64,000 nt of DNA from positions 1 to 64,000 of the forward strand of contig CAUYUJ010014188.1 in assembly GCA_963575745.1 (NCBI GenBank). The letters are read 5' to 3'. Position 1 is the first letter of the stretch; each line of letters begins with the position of its first letter. Positions 1 to 11,219 of the stretch are shown one piece after another. The position numbers and the translations under genes are program-made. The notes beneath the pieces are model-generated. The model did no database searches. It was given only the letters and a program-made list of their open reading frames with translations, and was not told where the DNA came from. This DNA is from Prorocentrum cordatum. Taxonomy: Eukaryota; Sar; Dinophyceae; Prorocentrales; Prorocentraceae.

Positions 1-221
1 CCGCTGGCGCGGCGGCGGCGGCCGCGGCGGCCGCGCAGCAGCAGCAGCAGCATCCGCTGCAGCTGCACCTGCAGGAGCAGCAGCAGCGGCAGCAGCGAGA
101 GCAACAGCAACAACAGCCGCAGCAGCAGCAGCAGCAGCAGCAGCAGCCGCAGCAGCAGTACCTGCAGCAGCAGCCGCAGCTGCTGCAACTGCAGCCGCAA
201 CAGCAGCAACAGCAGCAGCCG

Positions 222-252
<31 letters not shown>

Positions 253-286
253 GCCGCAGCAGCAGCAGCAGCAGCAGAACCCAGCA

Positions 287-318
<32 letters not shown>

Positions 319-364
319 CTGCAGCAGCCGCAACAGCAGCAACAGCAGCAGCCGCAGCAGCAGG

Positions 365-400
<36 letters not shown>

Positions 401-480
401 GCAGCAGCAGCAACAGAACCCAGCAGCTGCAGCAGCAGCAGCAGCAGCCGCAGCAGCGGCAGCAACAGCAGCAGCACCCC
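1..480. repeat. CAG/CAA-rich trinucleotide repeat
   Basis: Nearly pure GCA/CAG/CAA/CCG trinucleotide repeats fill this interval, broken by short CTGCAGCTG words. Depending on frame they would encode poly-Ser, poly-Gln or poly-Ala. One frame (starting at base 1) has no stop from the window edge to 981. Direct sequence observation. Confidence 0.9.
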
Positions 481-981
481 CAACCATTGCCACAGCAGCA
501 GCTGAACCCACGAGAAGACTCAGAGGTACCCTTGCTCCCCCAGCAGCAGCAGCAGGGCAAAGAAAAGGAGAGGGAGGCCGCGGCGGAGTCGGCGGAGGCT
601 GCGGAGGCCGCGGAGTATCGGGGGCCCGAAGCGGCGGAAGCCTCTGAAGGTGCGGAAGTGGCACATGCCTTCATCCGCGTCTCTGGATTAGAACCGGGTG
701 GGCAGGGGGTGGCCCCCGAAAGTGCTGACGGCAGCCGCAACAGTCAGCTAAGCGAGATCCCGGAACAGCAGGGGCCCGCCTGCCACGCCGTGCCACCCCA
801 CACCTCCCCTTCAAAACAATCAGACCGCCAGCAGTCCTTCCTCTGCGAGCGCCACGGACCCAGCAGGGGGGCCGCGGACCAACCGTCCAGACGCAGGACA
901 GCGAAGCCATCCGCTGGCTCGTCGGGAGAAACCCCTTCGCGCCTATTCGCCCCCCTTCCCCTGCCGGTGGACCCAGTCTAG
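1..981 (+). CDS. possible 3' end of a low-complexity protein, entering from the left
   Basis: One plus frame stays open from the window edge through the trinucleotide repeat and on to a TAG at 979-981. After the repeat it has a mixed stretch with Glu/Ala-rich and Pro/Ser-rich sequence but no domain I recognise. The start lies outside the window. The lack of stops may simply reflect the repeat and high GC content, and the opposite strand is also open from 671 to 1213. I see no splice signals or homology to settle this, so treat it as a weak candidate. Confidence 0.2.
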
Positions 982-1389
982 TGGGCGGCGAGCCCCGGCG
1001 CTCTCTCCTGACGTCCAGGACACGACTAACAAAGAATCTTGTGCTCTGGCAACGGAAACTGCGTCGCCGTACGTGCGCGCGCCTGGCGCAACCAGCGGCG
1101 CCTCCGAGACCGGCGAGTCCTGCGTTGACCGAAGGGGGCGCACCCGGGAGCGACGGCGGGCGCAGGCCCGAGGGCGAGCGCCAGCGAAAGGGGCCTCTCC
1201 CCACGCACCACACTGAGATGCATCTTGGGTTTGTTAAGGTTTATGAGGTTTAGCTATAACTTAGCGCATTCATGCAGTTTACCATACGTTTACCAACGAC
1301 GGACTTAGAAAGGTTATAAACGTTTAGCCGTCGCGATATGCAAGCTATGAAACTACCATGTTCTGCTGCAAAACATACGCTGCGCCGCG

Positions 1390-1580
1390 CCACGTAGGAT
1401 GCATCATAGGTTGCGCAAAATAGGATGTACCACATACGTTGCACCACAGGTTTCCCCACATAGGTTTCCCCACACAGGTTGCACCGCATAGGTTTCCCCG
1501 CGTGGGTTGCACCACATGGATGCGCCGCATAGTTTGCATCACGGCATGTAGCACAACATTGGTTGCACCACTTGATATGA
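1390..1580. repeat. degenerate short repeats (GGTTGCACC / GGTTTCCCC)
   Basis: At least ten imperfect copies of a 13-17 base word (variants of GGTTGCACCACA and GGTTTCCCCACA) follow one another here. The same words occur inverted at about 42030-42120, near the right end of the 21.5-kb island, so this looks like part of a dispersed repeat family. The flanking 1000-1390 stretch is otherwise unremarkable and AT-richer after 1220. Confidence 0.6.
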
Positions 1581-1970
1581 GCTGAACTTCAGTTTTCGAC
1601 GCCTTCGGCTCGGCGCCGCCGCCCACGCCGCCTTCGGCCTCGGTTTCGGCATGCCGCTTTGATCGTTTCAAACGCGAGGAGGGATGGGGGGGGGGAGGGG
1701 GGGCGAGGAAACAGCTGGCGGAGGAGCAGGAGGAGGGGCGGGGGGAAAGGAAGGAGCAGCAAGAGCAGGACAAGCACGAGGAAAAGCAGGAGGAGGAGGA
1801 GGAGGAGAAGCGGAGCAGCTGGAAGACCTATAGCCTCCTCATTTATCATCCTCCTCTTGTTCGTCGCCTTCAGCCGCAATGGCTTGAACGTGCGATGAAT
1901 GGCTGTGCGGCGGTGCGCGCAGCGTATGCGAATGGTTTCTCCTCTGGGCGCGACGTGCCAGTAAATCCTA

Positions 1971-4040
1971 TCATGAAAACTCTAATGGCAGGATGGTGCC
2001 GACGGTGCCGTCGGCGTATACGCAGTGCTCTACTGCAGCCAAGATGGCTTGAGTCTCCCAACATTGCATTGGAGACTCTGACAGTTTCCACACCGCCTTT
2101 GCAGTACCACGGATGCGTTGAGCAAACTCCATCACCTCCATCATAGAAACAGCTTCCCCACTGACCTCGAAATGCAATTTCACGCGGGCGGCCAGTATGC
2201 CATCGGGGCCATTTAGAAGCACAACGTCACCTTGAGTGCATAAGCCGAGCTGGCTGAAGCGAGAATCTTTGCCCACGTTGACTGGGATATCATCGCCTTC
2301 CAATCCCAATGCGTCCATGATCAGCTGTCTGCTTTTCTTGGGGGCCTTGCGTCCCTGCACCAAGCCAACGTCGTAATCAAAACTATGGCTTGCTATTGCA
2401 GAGTGGTGGTGGGCAACGCACTCGCTCAGCAACGACTTGCTGGCTGATCCAGAGATGTTCGCCAATTCGGTGGCGTATCGCTTCGGCATTCTATGCTTCC
2501 TCTCAATGACACCACAATTTAAGAGCCGCCCGTTTTTCTCAAGTATCTCAGGGAGGTGGAGAAGCCAGTGGCATCTGGGCGCCAAGCACTCATACCCGAA
2601 AGCAGCAGTAAACGACTCTAAAAACTTATGAACACAACCTAAAAGCCTCGCTGGGCTCACGTCGATCCGACTGGTTGCAACTACCAGCCCCGACAACTGA
2701 ACGCAAGAAACCATAGCGTCGCAAGCCGCACTGGCTGCCCCCATGGGTCGCAGGACCGTCTGACAGAACAGCATCAGCACGCCAAGGATAGACAATGCAT
2801 CAGATGCCTGGCATTTTACGTGTTGCGCCTTTCGATGTTTGTCTTTCCGATCAGCATTAAAAATGCTATCTAAATGCGTAGCATGAAATCGCCCAGGGAA
2901 CACCCAATGCGCCAAGAACTCCGAGAATGACTCCCACACGCCGTTGAGCCCAGCAGATATGACGGCTTCGAACGTAAGGTAAATCACCAGATTCACGACA
3001 CCGTCGACGAAGAGCGCGTGCATCTAGTCATGCATAAACACCTCTGTCGGGTTGACCAGCCTGTCCAAGGCTCTATCGAGCAGCAAGCCCCGCTTAGCAA
3101 ACGTCAAACCCAACGCTTGCTGCAATATCACAACTCATCATTTGACAACGTCCGCGACATGCGTTCCAGATACCTGGCATTCGTGCGAAGCTCATGGTCC
3201 GTGGACGCCACAAGCCCATCGAGATGTATTTGGTTACAGCGCAACATGGCTGAACCGTCCTCTTCAACAACCTTTGAATCAGGTGTGAATATATTCTTGC
3301 AGAGCATACAAAACTTGGACGCGCTGTCGCCCCTTGCTTGCCAGACATTTTTATGAGCGCCGTCGTCTTGCAACACCGCGCCCACTTTCGCAAACAGCCT
3401 GAAGCTATCCCCGCCCAGATCAAGGGCCATGCCACCGTCTTGGAAATGAAAGCCATCAGGCTTGAAAAAGCATTTGATAGCCTCAGCGAATGCTTGGCTT
3501 AACCCAGCAGAGAGAGAAGAAACTGATTTGGAGAACTCAGTCATCAGCACAAACCAGCTCTCTTCGTGACTGAGCGCGCTCACGCCAAATCCCAAGAAGC
3601 TCCAATATAGATTGGGAGTTTCTTTCGTTCGCTGGTGACAAGGGGTTCCCTGGGGTAGCTTCATCGGAATACAAAACCAAGTTCCATGGCTGTTCTGGCG
3701 TCGGCGGGTGAAGCATCAGCTGGCGCCTCAAGAACTTCCGAAAGGTTGCGCTCTCTTCGACAGCTGCCGCTAAGGATGCGAACGGGCAGGCGATTGGTAT
3801 GCTAGCTGGCTCTTCCTCTGCATTAATACACGTGAAGGATTGCAAAATAGGGCCGTATTGGCCGACAGCTGTGGTAACAGCATCTCTCGCGGCCCGCATA
3901 GAGTTTCGATCTATGACCTCTGGGACCCCATTGTGTCTCACGTCCTCCAGAATTGCAGCCAACGCAGAAGCTGTGCAGTGAGGCTTGGTACGACGGAACT
4001 CATTCAGCCTGCGCAGCTTAGCAGCCCGCGTCGGCTCCAT
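1971..4040 (-). pseudogene. decayed gene of a dinoflagellate multicopy family (unknown function)
   Basis: Three consecutive minus-strand frames read as one protein. The N-terminal part runs from ATG at 4040 with Leu/Arg-rich sequence to a YSDEATPGN motif. The middle part (about 3630-3128) contains a CMLC/CKN cysteine pair. The C-terminal part (3023-1971) contains CLAPRCHWLLHLPEIL and ends in an SH3-like tail. The frame shifts near 3620-3640. Just before 3023 a TAG (3024-3026) interrupts a frame that is otherwise open through VFMHD-stop-MHALFVDGV; I infer that the stop replaced a Trp codon. The pattern recalls abundant dinoflagellate hypothetical proteins, but the function is not known to me. 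A transposase-like role is only a guess from copy-number behaviour. With a frameshift and an internal stop it is probably dead. Confidence 0.6.
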
Positions 4041-4539
4041 CCGAAACGGCCCCAGACGCTGAACGGCCCGACTGCATGCTGAGCGAAACGGGCTACGGAC
4101 GGAACGCAAGCACTTGCTTCACAACAAGGGCGCCCAATTGACAACGCGACGAGCAGACGTGCTTTTCTCGAGATTGGCCTCGCGACTCATAACGCGCTCG
4201 CGAGAACCAAGTGCGTTAACTAACGCAGCACAGAGTGCTTGTATGTTCGGCGAACAGCCTGGTTATATGGTAGGGGCACCATGTGCGTCTCATGGCTTAG
4301 CCTGAGCGTCGTCGATCGCCTTCACTGCTGCAGCCCACGCCTCAGAGGTCGGCTTAGGCCCCCCCCCCCCAAGCTTTGGAGCTCTCGGAGTAGTTGTCCG
4401 ACCAGCCCATGCGAGGCTTTAGGCGCATGGAGTGAGATATTCCGCCCCGCCCGCCCATGGCCATCAGTACCAAGAGACTGCCCGATCCCGAGACGACCGA
4501 AGTGAAGGTGCGGAACACGCAAGCAGCGGTGAAGGGCAG

Positions 4540-4640
4540 GAGGGGAGGGCGGACTGATTGGACTGATTGGACACAGCAGCCTCCGAGGGGGGGCTGATTG
4601 GATTGATTGGGCCGATTGGGCCTGCGATTGGGCACGGGGG
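4540..4640. repeat. short tandem repeats of CTGATTGGA
   Basis: The word GGACTGATTGGA and close variants recur five or six times in about 90 bases. The surrounding 4110-5350 stretch is G-rich with several poly-G runs, and I find no convincing gene in it. Confidence 0.6.
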
Positions 4641-5356
4641 GAGGGGGGGGGCTGATTGGACGCAGCGGCGCCCGAGGACTTCTATCGCGCGGAGGGGGGG
4701 CTGGTGTTTTAGAGGAGGGCGTGGGAGGGGGGAGGCGGGGGGGGGTGGCTGTTGAGTGGGTGGCCCAAGAGGTTTACGTCGCGGCCATCGGGCCACGTGA
4801 TCTCAAAACAAACATGCCAAAACCACCCCGAAAGCTCACGCGGGCAAGCTAAAACATACAGCCCCACCCCCTTCCCAGCATGACCAACAACGGCGTCGCG
4901 ACATGGCTGGGCGGAGGTAACGTGAGTCGACGTACCCAAGACACCGACCGCACCGCCGTAGCTGAATCAAGCTTTTCATGATGGGGAATTGGCATCGGGG
5001 CGCCACTCGCAATCAATCCAGACGCAGCGGTGCGTTGGCTGGCGGTGATTCGCTAAGCGTCATGCATCGCCACGCTTCCTGAGGGCACGGAAGCGCCTGG
5101 CCTTGAGGCTCGTGTAGATGATCCCCTGCTTGTAGGCCACTGGCGGGGGGTTCGAACCATCCTTTGGCAACGACGGCATAGCGCCCATGATTTTAGACTT
5201 CGGGATCGGCTTCAAGTCGGCATCCTTGGGCTTACCCTTGCCCTCTGCAGCCTCGGCAAGCTCGACCTTCGCAGCCTTCGTCGGCTCGACGGCAGCAGCG
5301 GCTGCTGCTGGGCGCTTCCGTGGTGGGGCCTCGGCCTTGGCCTCAGGTGCAGCGTC

Positions 5357-6584
5357 TTACCCTGCGGCTTTAGCGGCATCCTTCTTAGCTAAGGCTTTCG
5401 CCTTCGCTTCGTCCTTCGCCTTGACCTTGCGCTTCTTGAGGGCGAGGATCGCAGCGCGGGTGTGGGGGTCCAAATCCTCTTCACGCGGCCCGTCGTCATC
5501 ATCGGCGGCGCCGTGCTTCGCATCATCATCGGAGTCGTGCTCACCCTTTACAGCGTCTTGCTCCTCACGCTTCGCTTCTGGCTCATGCTTGGCAGATGGC
5601 TCATGCTTGGCGGCTGGTTGCACCTTCAGCGTCCCATCAGCAGCGCGGTGGATAGCCAAGCTGCTTCGCTGTTCGGATTTCACGTCGGGAGCCGAAGGGC
5701 TCTGCACAGCCGCCTGGCTTTTCCCTTTGCGGTACTCGAGCAATGTCTGCTGGTATTCGTAAAACAATCCCATCTCGATCGGGTCGTTCGGTGATGCAAC
5801 GAGCGCACCTGCTGGCGATGCGTCGCGTGCGTCGGCTGCGGGCGCTGCGGCGCCACGGCCGCGAGCGCAGCCAAGCTCCTCCTTTTCTTCTTGAAACTTT
5901 AGCTTAGCATCTGAATCAACAGATGCTTTCAGCAAGCCTCTGTTGGAGCGTAGCGAGATCTTGTCCGCGATTGCGTTTATGCCTTTAAGCTCGATCTTGG
6001 TCGGCTGGTCATCCCCAGGGTAGGCGGCATTGACGATGTCGGGTGGAAGCTCGGATGGCGAAGCTGGATATTCCATGATGCGGTCAAAGCCGAAGTCCTT
6101 TTTCTCTGTCTTGAACGACACCTTCAAATCCCCTAAGATGCTGTGCACCTTCCTCGGCTCGGGTGGGGCGTCGTAATGCGTCACAAGCAACGTTGCTAAT
6201 CCCCACTTGTACGTCTGCTCACTAGGCTCAGTGCAACCAACCGCCACGCCGCGTTCGACCAAGGTCGTCATCTTGCGATTCAGCGAAATCTTGGGGTCAT
6301 TGATTACAACCCAGTCAGACGACGTCAAGTACGACCACCACTCTTTAAGCAATTGCTTGTTCGCGGAGCCTTCTGGCTTGGCGGGGCCACTGCCCTTGGC
6401 GACCTTGCTGTCGACGATTGACATCATCCTCTTGGTCTGATCTTCGCCGCATGGCTCACCCCTCAAGGCGTCGATAATCTGCGTGGCTTCGGCTGGCCCG
6501 AAGCATTTCATGTTGTTCAGCATGCCGATCAGAGTGTCGGCAAAGCTCTTCTGGAGCGTAGGGTCGGAGCTGCTGTTGATGTCG
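5357..6584 (-). CDS. hypothetical dinoflagellate protein, terminal exon
   Basis: A 388-residue frame (6523-5357) with strong G/C third positions extends 20 more sensible residues upstream to 6584. There the minus strand reads CTCGTAG, a plausible 3' splice acceptor, so this is probably the last exon of a longer gene. The N-terminal 200 residues look globular (WWSYLTSSDW near residue 64, then GCTEPSEQTYKWG). The C-terminal 150 residues are low complexity: repeated KHEP units, an acidic DSDDD/ADDDD block, then a Lys/Ala-rich basic tail. I do not recognise a known domain; similar modular proteins are common in dinoflagellates. No catalytic motif is visible. Confidence 0.6.
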
Positions 6585-6865
6585 CTACGAGCCGTGGAAA
6601 AAGGCTTTCACGCTAGATATCTCCTTCACGAGCGAGCTGCAGCTGCAGCTTGCCATTCGGCAGGCGCGTGCGTAAGCCAACAGGCTCGTGCGTCAGCCGT
6701 CAGGCTTGTGAGGGGGGCAGCCGTCAAGCTCGCGAGCCAAACGGCCATGGAAAAAGCGATGGGCTGGAGTACACCATGTGCAATCGCACAATCATGCTCG
6801 AAGTCTGCAGAGTCCTGTTTTGACGCGTACGACATGCAGCATGTGCGACGCGATATGGAGGGGGT

Positions 6866-7205
6866 GAGGTGGGGGGCCACCCCATGAGATGAGCGAGAGA
6901 GGCCACGGAGCCAGGAGAAGAAGGTGGGAAAGGGGGTGAGGAGAACGACGATATATACGAAATGAAACGGCACCGTGCACGGCTCCCCCCCCCATCCCTC
7001 CCCCCTCCTTCCTCCCCCTCCGTCCCATCCTCCGCCTCATCCTCGTCCTCCAGCGCCTGGAAAGTGCAATATTATGCCTTGCCCTCATCCCCCGCAGCAT
7101 CGTAGTCCTCCTCCTTATCTTCATCATCGCCCTCCTCCTCCTGGCTAGTGATTGCGCAGGGTGCGTCATGTGATTTCTGAGCCCCTCAGAAATCACATGC
7201 GCCAA
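6866..7205. repeat. dispersed repeat copy 1 (paired with 11562-11919)
   Basis: This block shares a GGGGCCACCCCATGAGATGAG start, a GGCCACGGAGCCAGGAGAAG segment, a CT-rich middle and a terminal 33-bp hairpin with 11562-11919, in the same orientation. The rest of 6600-9470 around it is low-complexity CT, poly-C or GTA sequence with no supported gene. Confidence 0.75.
7167..7199. repeat. 15-bp-arm hairpin
   Basis: Perfect inverted repeat: arm CATGTGATTTCTGAG at 7167-7181, three-base loop CCC, complementary arm at 7185-7199. An identical hairpin sits at 11881-11913. Confidence 0.95.
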
Positions 7206-7499
7206 TGGTATCCCATCCTTCTCCTCTTCTTACCTCCCTCCCCACCCCCTCCTCCTCGCATCCCTCCCTCCTCCTCCCCCGCATCCTCCCCATCCTCCTT
7301 CTCCTCCTCCTACTTCTCCTCCTCCCCCCTCCCCCCCGTCCCCATCCTCCTCCTCCTCCACCCCCCCGTCCACCGACTGCGTCGCCCGTCGCCCGTCATC
7401 AGCGGGCGCGGAGACCATTCGCGAATTCGCGGCCCGTGGTCGTGAATTCGTGAATGGTTACCGCGTCCGCGGTTTGCCGCGTCCGTGGCTTCTCTCCCA

Positions 7500-7794
7500 G
7501 GAACGGGCGGGGGGGGCTTTGGGGGGGGGGGGCGGGGGGGGAGGGGGGGGAGGAGGTGGCGGCGGTAGGGCGGGGGCGCTGACGCTGATTTTTTTTGGAC
7601 ATCGGATGGGGGTGGGGCGATCTTCGGGTCGTTCGTGGGCCTTGCTGGGCCCCGCTTCGGACCCTCGGGGGCTCCGAGATGGCCCCGATTGTTTTTTTGC
7701 CCCCCCCCCCCAACATAATAATATAATAATTAATTTCATACATTGCTATTCGTCGCCTCTTAATGGGCACCGCGCGCCCCCCCCCCCCCCCCCC

Positions 7795-7833
<39 letters not shown>

Positions 7834-8256
7834 ACCTCCCCCCCCCCCACCCCCCCCCCCCCCCCCCCCCCCCCCCAATTTCCTCGTCGTCGTCTCATCC
7901 TTCTCCTGCTTTCTCGCGATCCTTTGCAGATCTCCCTGTCCTGCGTCATCCTCCGTATTCATCGTCCTTATTCCTTCCTCCCCCTCGCCCGCCCAACTCT
8001 CATTTGTTATTATCCGCCCTCTCCCCCCTCCTCCTCTCCTGCCCTGCCGCCCCCCCCCCCCCCCCCTCCTCCTTCCCCATCCTCCTCCTCCTCATCCTCA
8101 TGCTCTCCTCCTTCCTCATATTCCCCCTTCTTTCCTCCTCCCCCCCCCCCCCCCACTCCCCCCCCCCCCCCCCCCCATTGCTCGTCGTCCATTCTTATCC
8201 TCTTCCTTCCTTCCCCTCTGTCTCCTTTCTTCCTCTTATGCTTCCCCCCCCCCCCC

Positions 8257-8287
<31 letters not shown>

Positions 8288-8298
8288 ACCCCCCCCCA

Positions 8299-8329
<31 letters not shown>

Positions 8330-8335
8330 TGACGG
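7500..8335. repeat. poly-C / poly-G tracts
   Basis: After a G-rich stretch at 7508-7560, very long C runs interrupted by single A or T residues fill 7778-7876, 8050-8068, 8147-8177 and 8246-8326. The complementary strand would be almost pure G. Open frames here are poly-Pro or poly-Gly artefacts. Exact tract lengths are likely unreliable in any assembly. Confidence 0.9.
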
Positions 8336-8396
8336 GTGTCCTGCGTCGGGTTGTCATGGCGCCCACCTCGACGCGAGGTTGCCTGGTGATCACCAG

Positions 8397-8487
8397 GGCT
8401 GTACCAGTTGTAGTAATAGTAGTAGTTGTATCCGTAGTCGTAGTAGTAGTAGTCGTAGTCGTAGCCGTAGCCGTAGTGGTAGTAGTA

Positions 8488-8572
<85 letters not shown>

Positions 8573-8617
8573 CGTAGTCGTAGTCGTAGTCGTAGTCGTA
8601 GTCGTAGTCGTAGTCGT

Positions 8618-8651
<34 letters not shown>

Positions 8652-8760
8652 CGTAGTCGTAGTCGTAGTTGTAGTAGTGGTAGTAGTCGTAGTGCTTGTA
8701 GTAGTAGAAGCAACAGTGGTAGCAGTAGTAGTAGTAGTAATCGGCAGTAGCAGTCGCAGA
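8397..8760. repeat. (GTA)n / (GTC)n microsatellite
   Basis: A trinucleotide array of GTA with interspersed GTC. The purest block is 8486-8570. Open frames across it are homopolymeric (Val, Ser, Thr) and are not genes. Confidence 0.95.
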
Positions 8761-9469
8761 AGCAGTAGTGCTGGTCGTAGAAGGAGGATGGGGAGGAGGA
8801 GAAGGAGGAGGAGGAGGAGGAGGAGGACGAGGGCTTGTAGTCACCTGCGACGCAGCCCGCGTCGTACACGCCGACGGCGCGCGGGCGGGCGTCGATCTCC
8901 GCGCCGACGCCTGATCTGATGTCGGCGTCGGCGCACAAATCATTGTTGCTCTTGATCGTGCCGACGCCGAGCCACGCAACAATTGAAACCAAACAAAACT
9001 CAACAACACAATTTTCACATTGAATGTCCCATGGATCCGAGTTTACCAACCGCACATCTCCCTGTGGCTCGGCGCTTAAAGGCAAAGCGCGGACTTAACC
9101 GCGAACATGTTCAAAGATGGGCGCACGCAGAGACCGTCTGAGCGGGGGGGGGGGGTGATCGGGTGGGGGCCCAATTGGACCGACCGAGTGGCAAACCAAT
9201 CAGCATCCTCACTCTCCTCATCCTCATTATCCTCATCATCCTCATCCATTCCATCCTCCTCATCATCCCTCCTCACCCCCCCACCTGGGTTGATGTCTCC
9301 TGGGGGGCCGATGGGCGTATAAACGGAAGTTGGACCAGGGCCCGAACGCCACCCCATCGGGCGAACATCCACCGCTAGATGATCGGTCTCTGAAGGCACG
9401 CCAGATGCCCCGACATGCGCCCAGAGTCGGCGCCACGGCGCGCGGGGACATGTGCGTCCGAAAACGTTC

Positions 9470-9668
9470 GACTATCAAGTCTTAGGAGTCAAACGCAGCG
9501 ATCTTGCGTTTGACTACCAAGTTTCGGTAGTCAAACGGATGCGATCATGCGTTTGACTACCAAGACTTGGTAGTCAAACGGCGGTGGTCCTACGTTTGAC
9601 TGCCAAGTTTCGGGGGTCAAACGCGATATCGCCTCCATTTTACTACCAAGTCTCGGTAGTCAAACGCT
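9470..9668. repeat. tandem hairpin array, about 45-bp period
   Basis: Five successive near-palindromes with arms GTTTGACTACCAAG and CTTGGTAGTCAAAC, separated by 10-15 bases of variable spacer. The clearest copies span about 9506-9537, 9549-9580 and 9593-9622. The array begins just past the stop codon (3' side) of the minus-strand gene at 9695-10870, so it could lie in that gene's 3' UTR. Confidence 0.9.
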
Positions 9669-9694
9669 GAACCGCATGAAGGCCTACAGGCGGC

Positions 9695-10870
9695 CTACTC
9701 GAGGCCGAGGAGCTGGCGCAGCGTCGCGCTGCTGGCCTTGTACTCCTCGACCCTGGCCTCGAAGCCGCGCCAGTTGCGCGCCTCGTAGTCCAGGATGAGG
9801 CTCGCGCAACGCGGCATCCAGCCACCGTGGCCACCCTTGCCACGCGGCGCCCAGCCCGCGTCGGAGCCAGTGCCGCCCTTGTCGGAGCCAGTGCCGCCCT
9901 TGTCGGAGCCGCCCTTGCCCTTGTCGGAGCCGCCGCCCTTGCCCTTGTCGGAGCCACCGCCGCCCTTGACCTTGTCGGAGCCGCCGCCGCCCTTGCCCTT
10001 GTCGGAGCCAGCGCCCTTGCCCATGTCGGAGCCAGCGCCCTTGCCCTTGTCGGAGCCAGCGCCCTTGTCGGAGCAGCCGCCGCCCGTGTCGGAGCCGCCG
10101 CCGCCCTTGTCGGAGCCAGCGCCCTTGTTGAGCAGCTGCTCGAACGCGTGATGGCCCGACATCACCGACGCCCCGTCCGATTCTGACGTCGCCCACCACG
10201 GGTAGTGCTGGGGCTGCAGGGGCGCGTCCTCGAAGTCGCCGTCCGCCGCGGCCCAGAACAGGATCTTCCCGTCGGTGGCAGCCATCTTCCGACCCTGCAC
10301 GGTAGGCCACAGCGTGTCCGCAGCGTACCACCCGTCCTCGGCACGGAAGATATAGAAGGTGGTGGACCCCCCGTCGACGACGACCTTGTCGATCGACTTC
10401 CATATCCACCCTCCCGAGAGCTCAACGCCTGTATTGAAATACATGCCAGCCGACATCTCGACCATGCGCAGCGTGCTCTCCTCGCAATTCTGAAGGAACG
10501 TGCTGCACTTATCATAGTCGTCCACAACGACGGCCAACGTGGTGTGCCGAAAGGCGTTGTACTCCAGCACTCCAACCTGCTCGGCGATCTCGGCGAGGAA
10601 TGCCGTGTCGCCGTCGAGGTGTGAGGAAAACAAGACATATCGGTTCTCTCGGCCCTCCTCCACGCCTCATCGTCCTCTAGAAAAACCGAGGAAGGAGACG
10701 GGGAGAGAAGGACCAAGATAACCGGATCTGTATATACTGGGTTCCTCATCCCAGCTGGCCTCGCCCGCTGGCGTCAGCCTCAGCCTCGTCGGCGGCGGCG
10801 GCGACGGCTGCGTCGGGCCGCGCCTGAGGTCGCGCTCGGCGACGAGGTCCCTGCCGCGGGGCATGTCCAT
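9695..10870 (-). CDS. hypothetical protein with Gly-Ser-Asp-Lys repeats (two exons)
   Basis: Exon 1 probably starts at ATG 10870 (MDMPRGRDLVAERDL) and shows G/C at essentially every third position until about 10750. A CT-rich intron-like stretch follows, with acceptor candidates TTTTCTAG before 10678 or GATGAG before about 10667. Exon 2 (about 10665-9695) encodes a globular region rich in aromatic residues (GWIWKSIDKVVVDGG, then FYIFRAEDGWYAAD). It is followed by about twelve copies of GSDKGKG-type repeats and a short C-terminal domain ending in RQLLGLE. The globular part suggests a small beta-rich domain but I cannot name it. The repeats are likely a flexible charged linker. A DinoSL-like relic lies 200 bases upstream and a hairpin array lies directly downstream. 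Confidence 0.55.
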
Positions 10871-11030
10871 GGCCGCTGCAGCTGTGCAGCGATGTGCCTG
10901 CTGCAGCTGTGCAGCGATGCAGCGATGTGGCTGCTGCAGCGATGCAGCGATGTGGCTGCTGCAGCTGTGCAGCGATGCCAGGAGGCTGCTGCAGCCACGC
11001 AGCGATGCGGCTGCTGCAGGGGAGGCCCGC
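10870..11030. repeat. CAGCGATGTGGCTGCTG-type tandem repeats
   Basis: Imperfect 15-24-bp tandem copies of a GCAGCTGTGCAGCGATG motif lie immediately upstream of the putative start codon at 10870. They are presumably 5' untranslated sequence of that gene or intergenic. Confidence 0.8.
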
Positions 11031-11073
11031 GCGGGCCCGCGCAGGAAGCAGCGCGGCGCGCGCCCTCGCGGCG

Positions 11074-11094
11074 CCTCCAGCCAAAACGGCTGAT
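11074..11094 (-). other. possible relict spliced-leader sequence
   Basis: The minus strand contains AGCCGTTTTGGCTGGAG, which matches the core of the conserved dinoflagellate spliced leader (AGCCATTTTGGCTCAAG) at 14 of 17 positions. It lies about 200 bases upstream of the ATG at 10870. The core is partly self-complementary, so a chance match is possible. Confidence 0.3.
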
Positions 11095-11165
11095 GCGGAG
11101 GAGGTGCATGGAAGATGTGCGGATGAGGTCTGTAAGTCGTTTCTGGATGGGCGAACCTTCTGGAC

Positions 11166-11219
11166 ACGCAACGCCGAAGACAGATCCTTTCATATGAGGA
11201 TCTGTCTTCGGCGTTGCGT
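11166..11219. repeat. perfect 23-bp-arm hairpin
   Basis: The arms at 11166-11188 and 11197-11219 are exact reverse complements (core GCCGAAGACAGATCCT) around an 8-base loop TTCATATG. No gene crosses it. The following 11220-11560 stretch shows nothing convincing. Confidence 0.95.

Noticed and set aside
487-1253. Several overlapping frames on both strands at 0.5-1.25 kb
   Set aside because: All are Arg/Ala/Gly/Pro-rich products of high GC content without domain or splice support; only the plus frame running in from the left edge is kept as a weak candidate.
5140-5170. GGTTCGAACC as a tRNA T-arm
   Set aside because: No acceptor, D or anticodon arm could be fitted around it.
7763-8750. Long poly-Pro, poly-Gly, poly-Val and poly-Ser reading frames
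   Set aside because: They are by-products of C, G and GTA repeats that are open in many frames on both strands.
9470-9668. CRISPR-like array of repeats and spacers
   Set aside because: Each repeat is itself a palindrome, spacers are only 10-15 bases, there are no cas genes, and the DNA is clearly eukaryotic.
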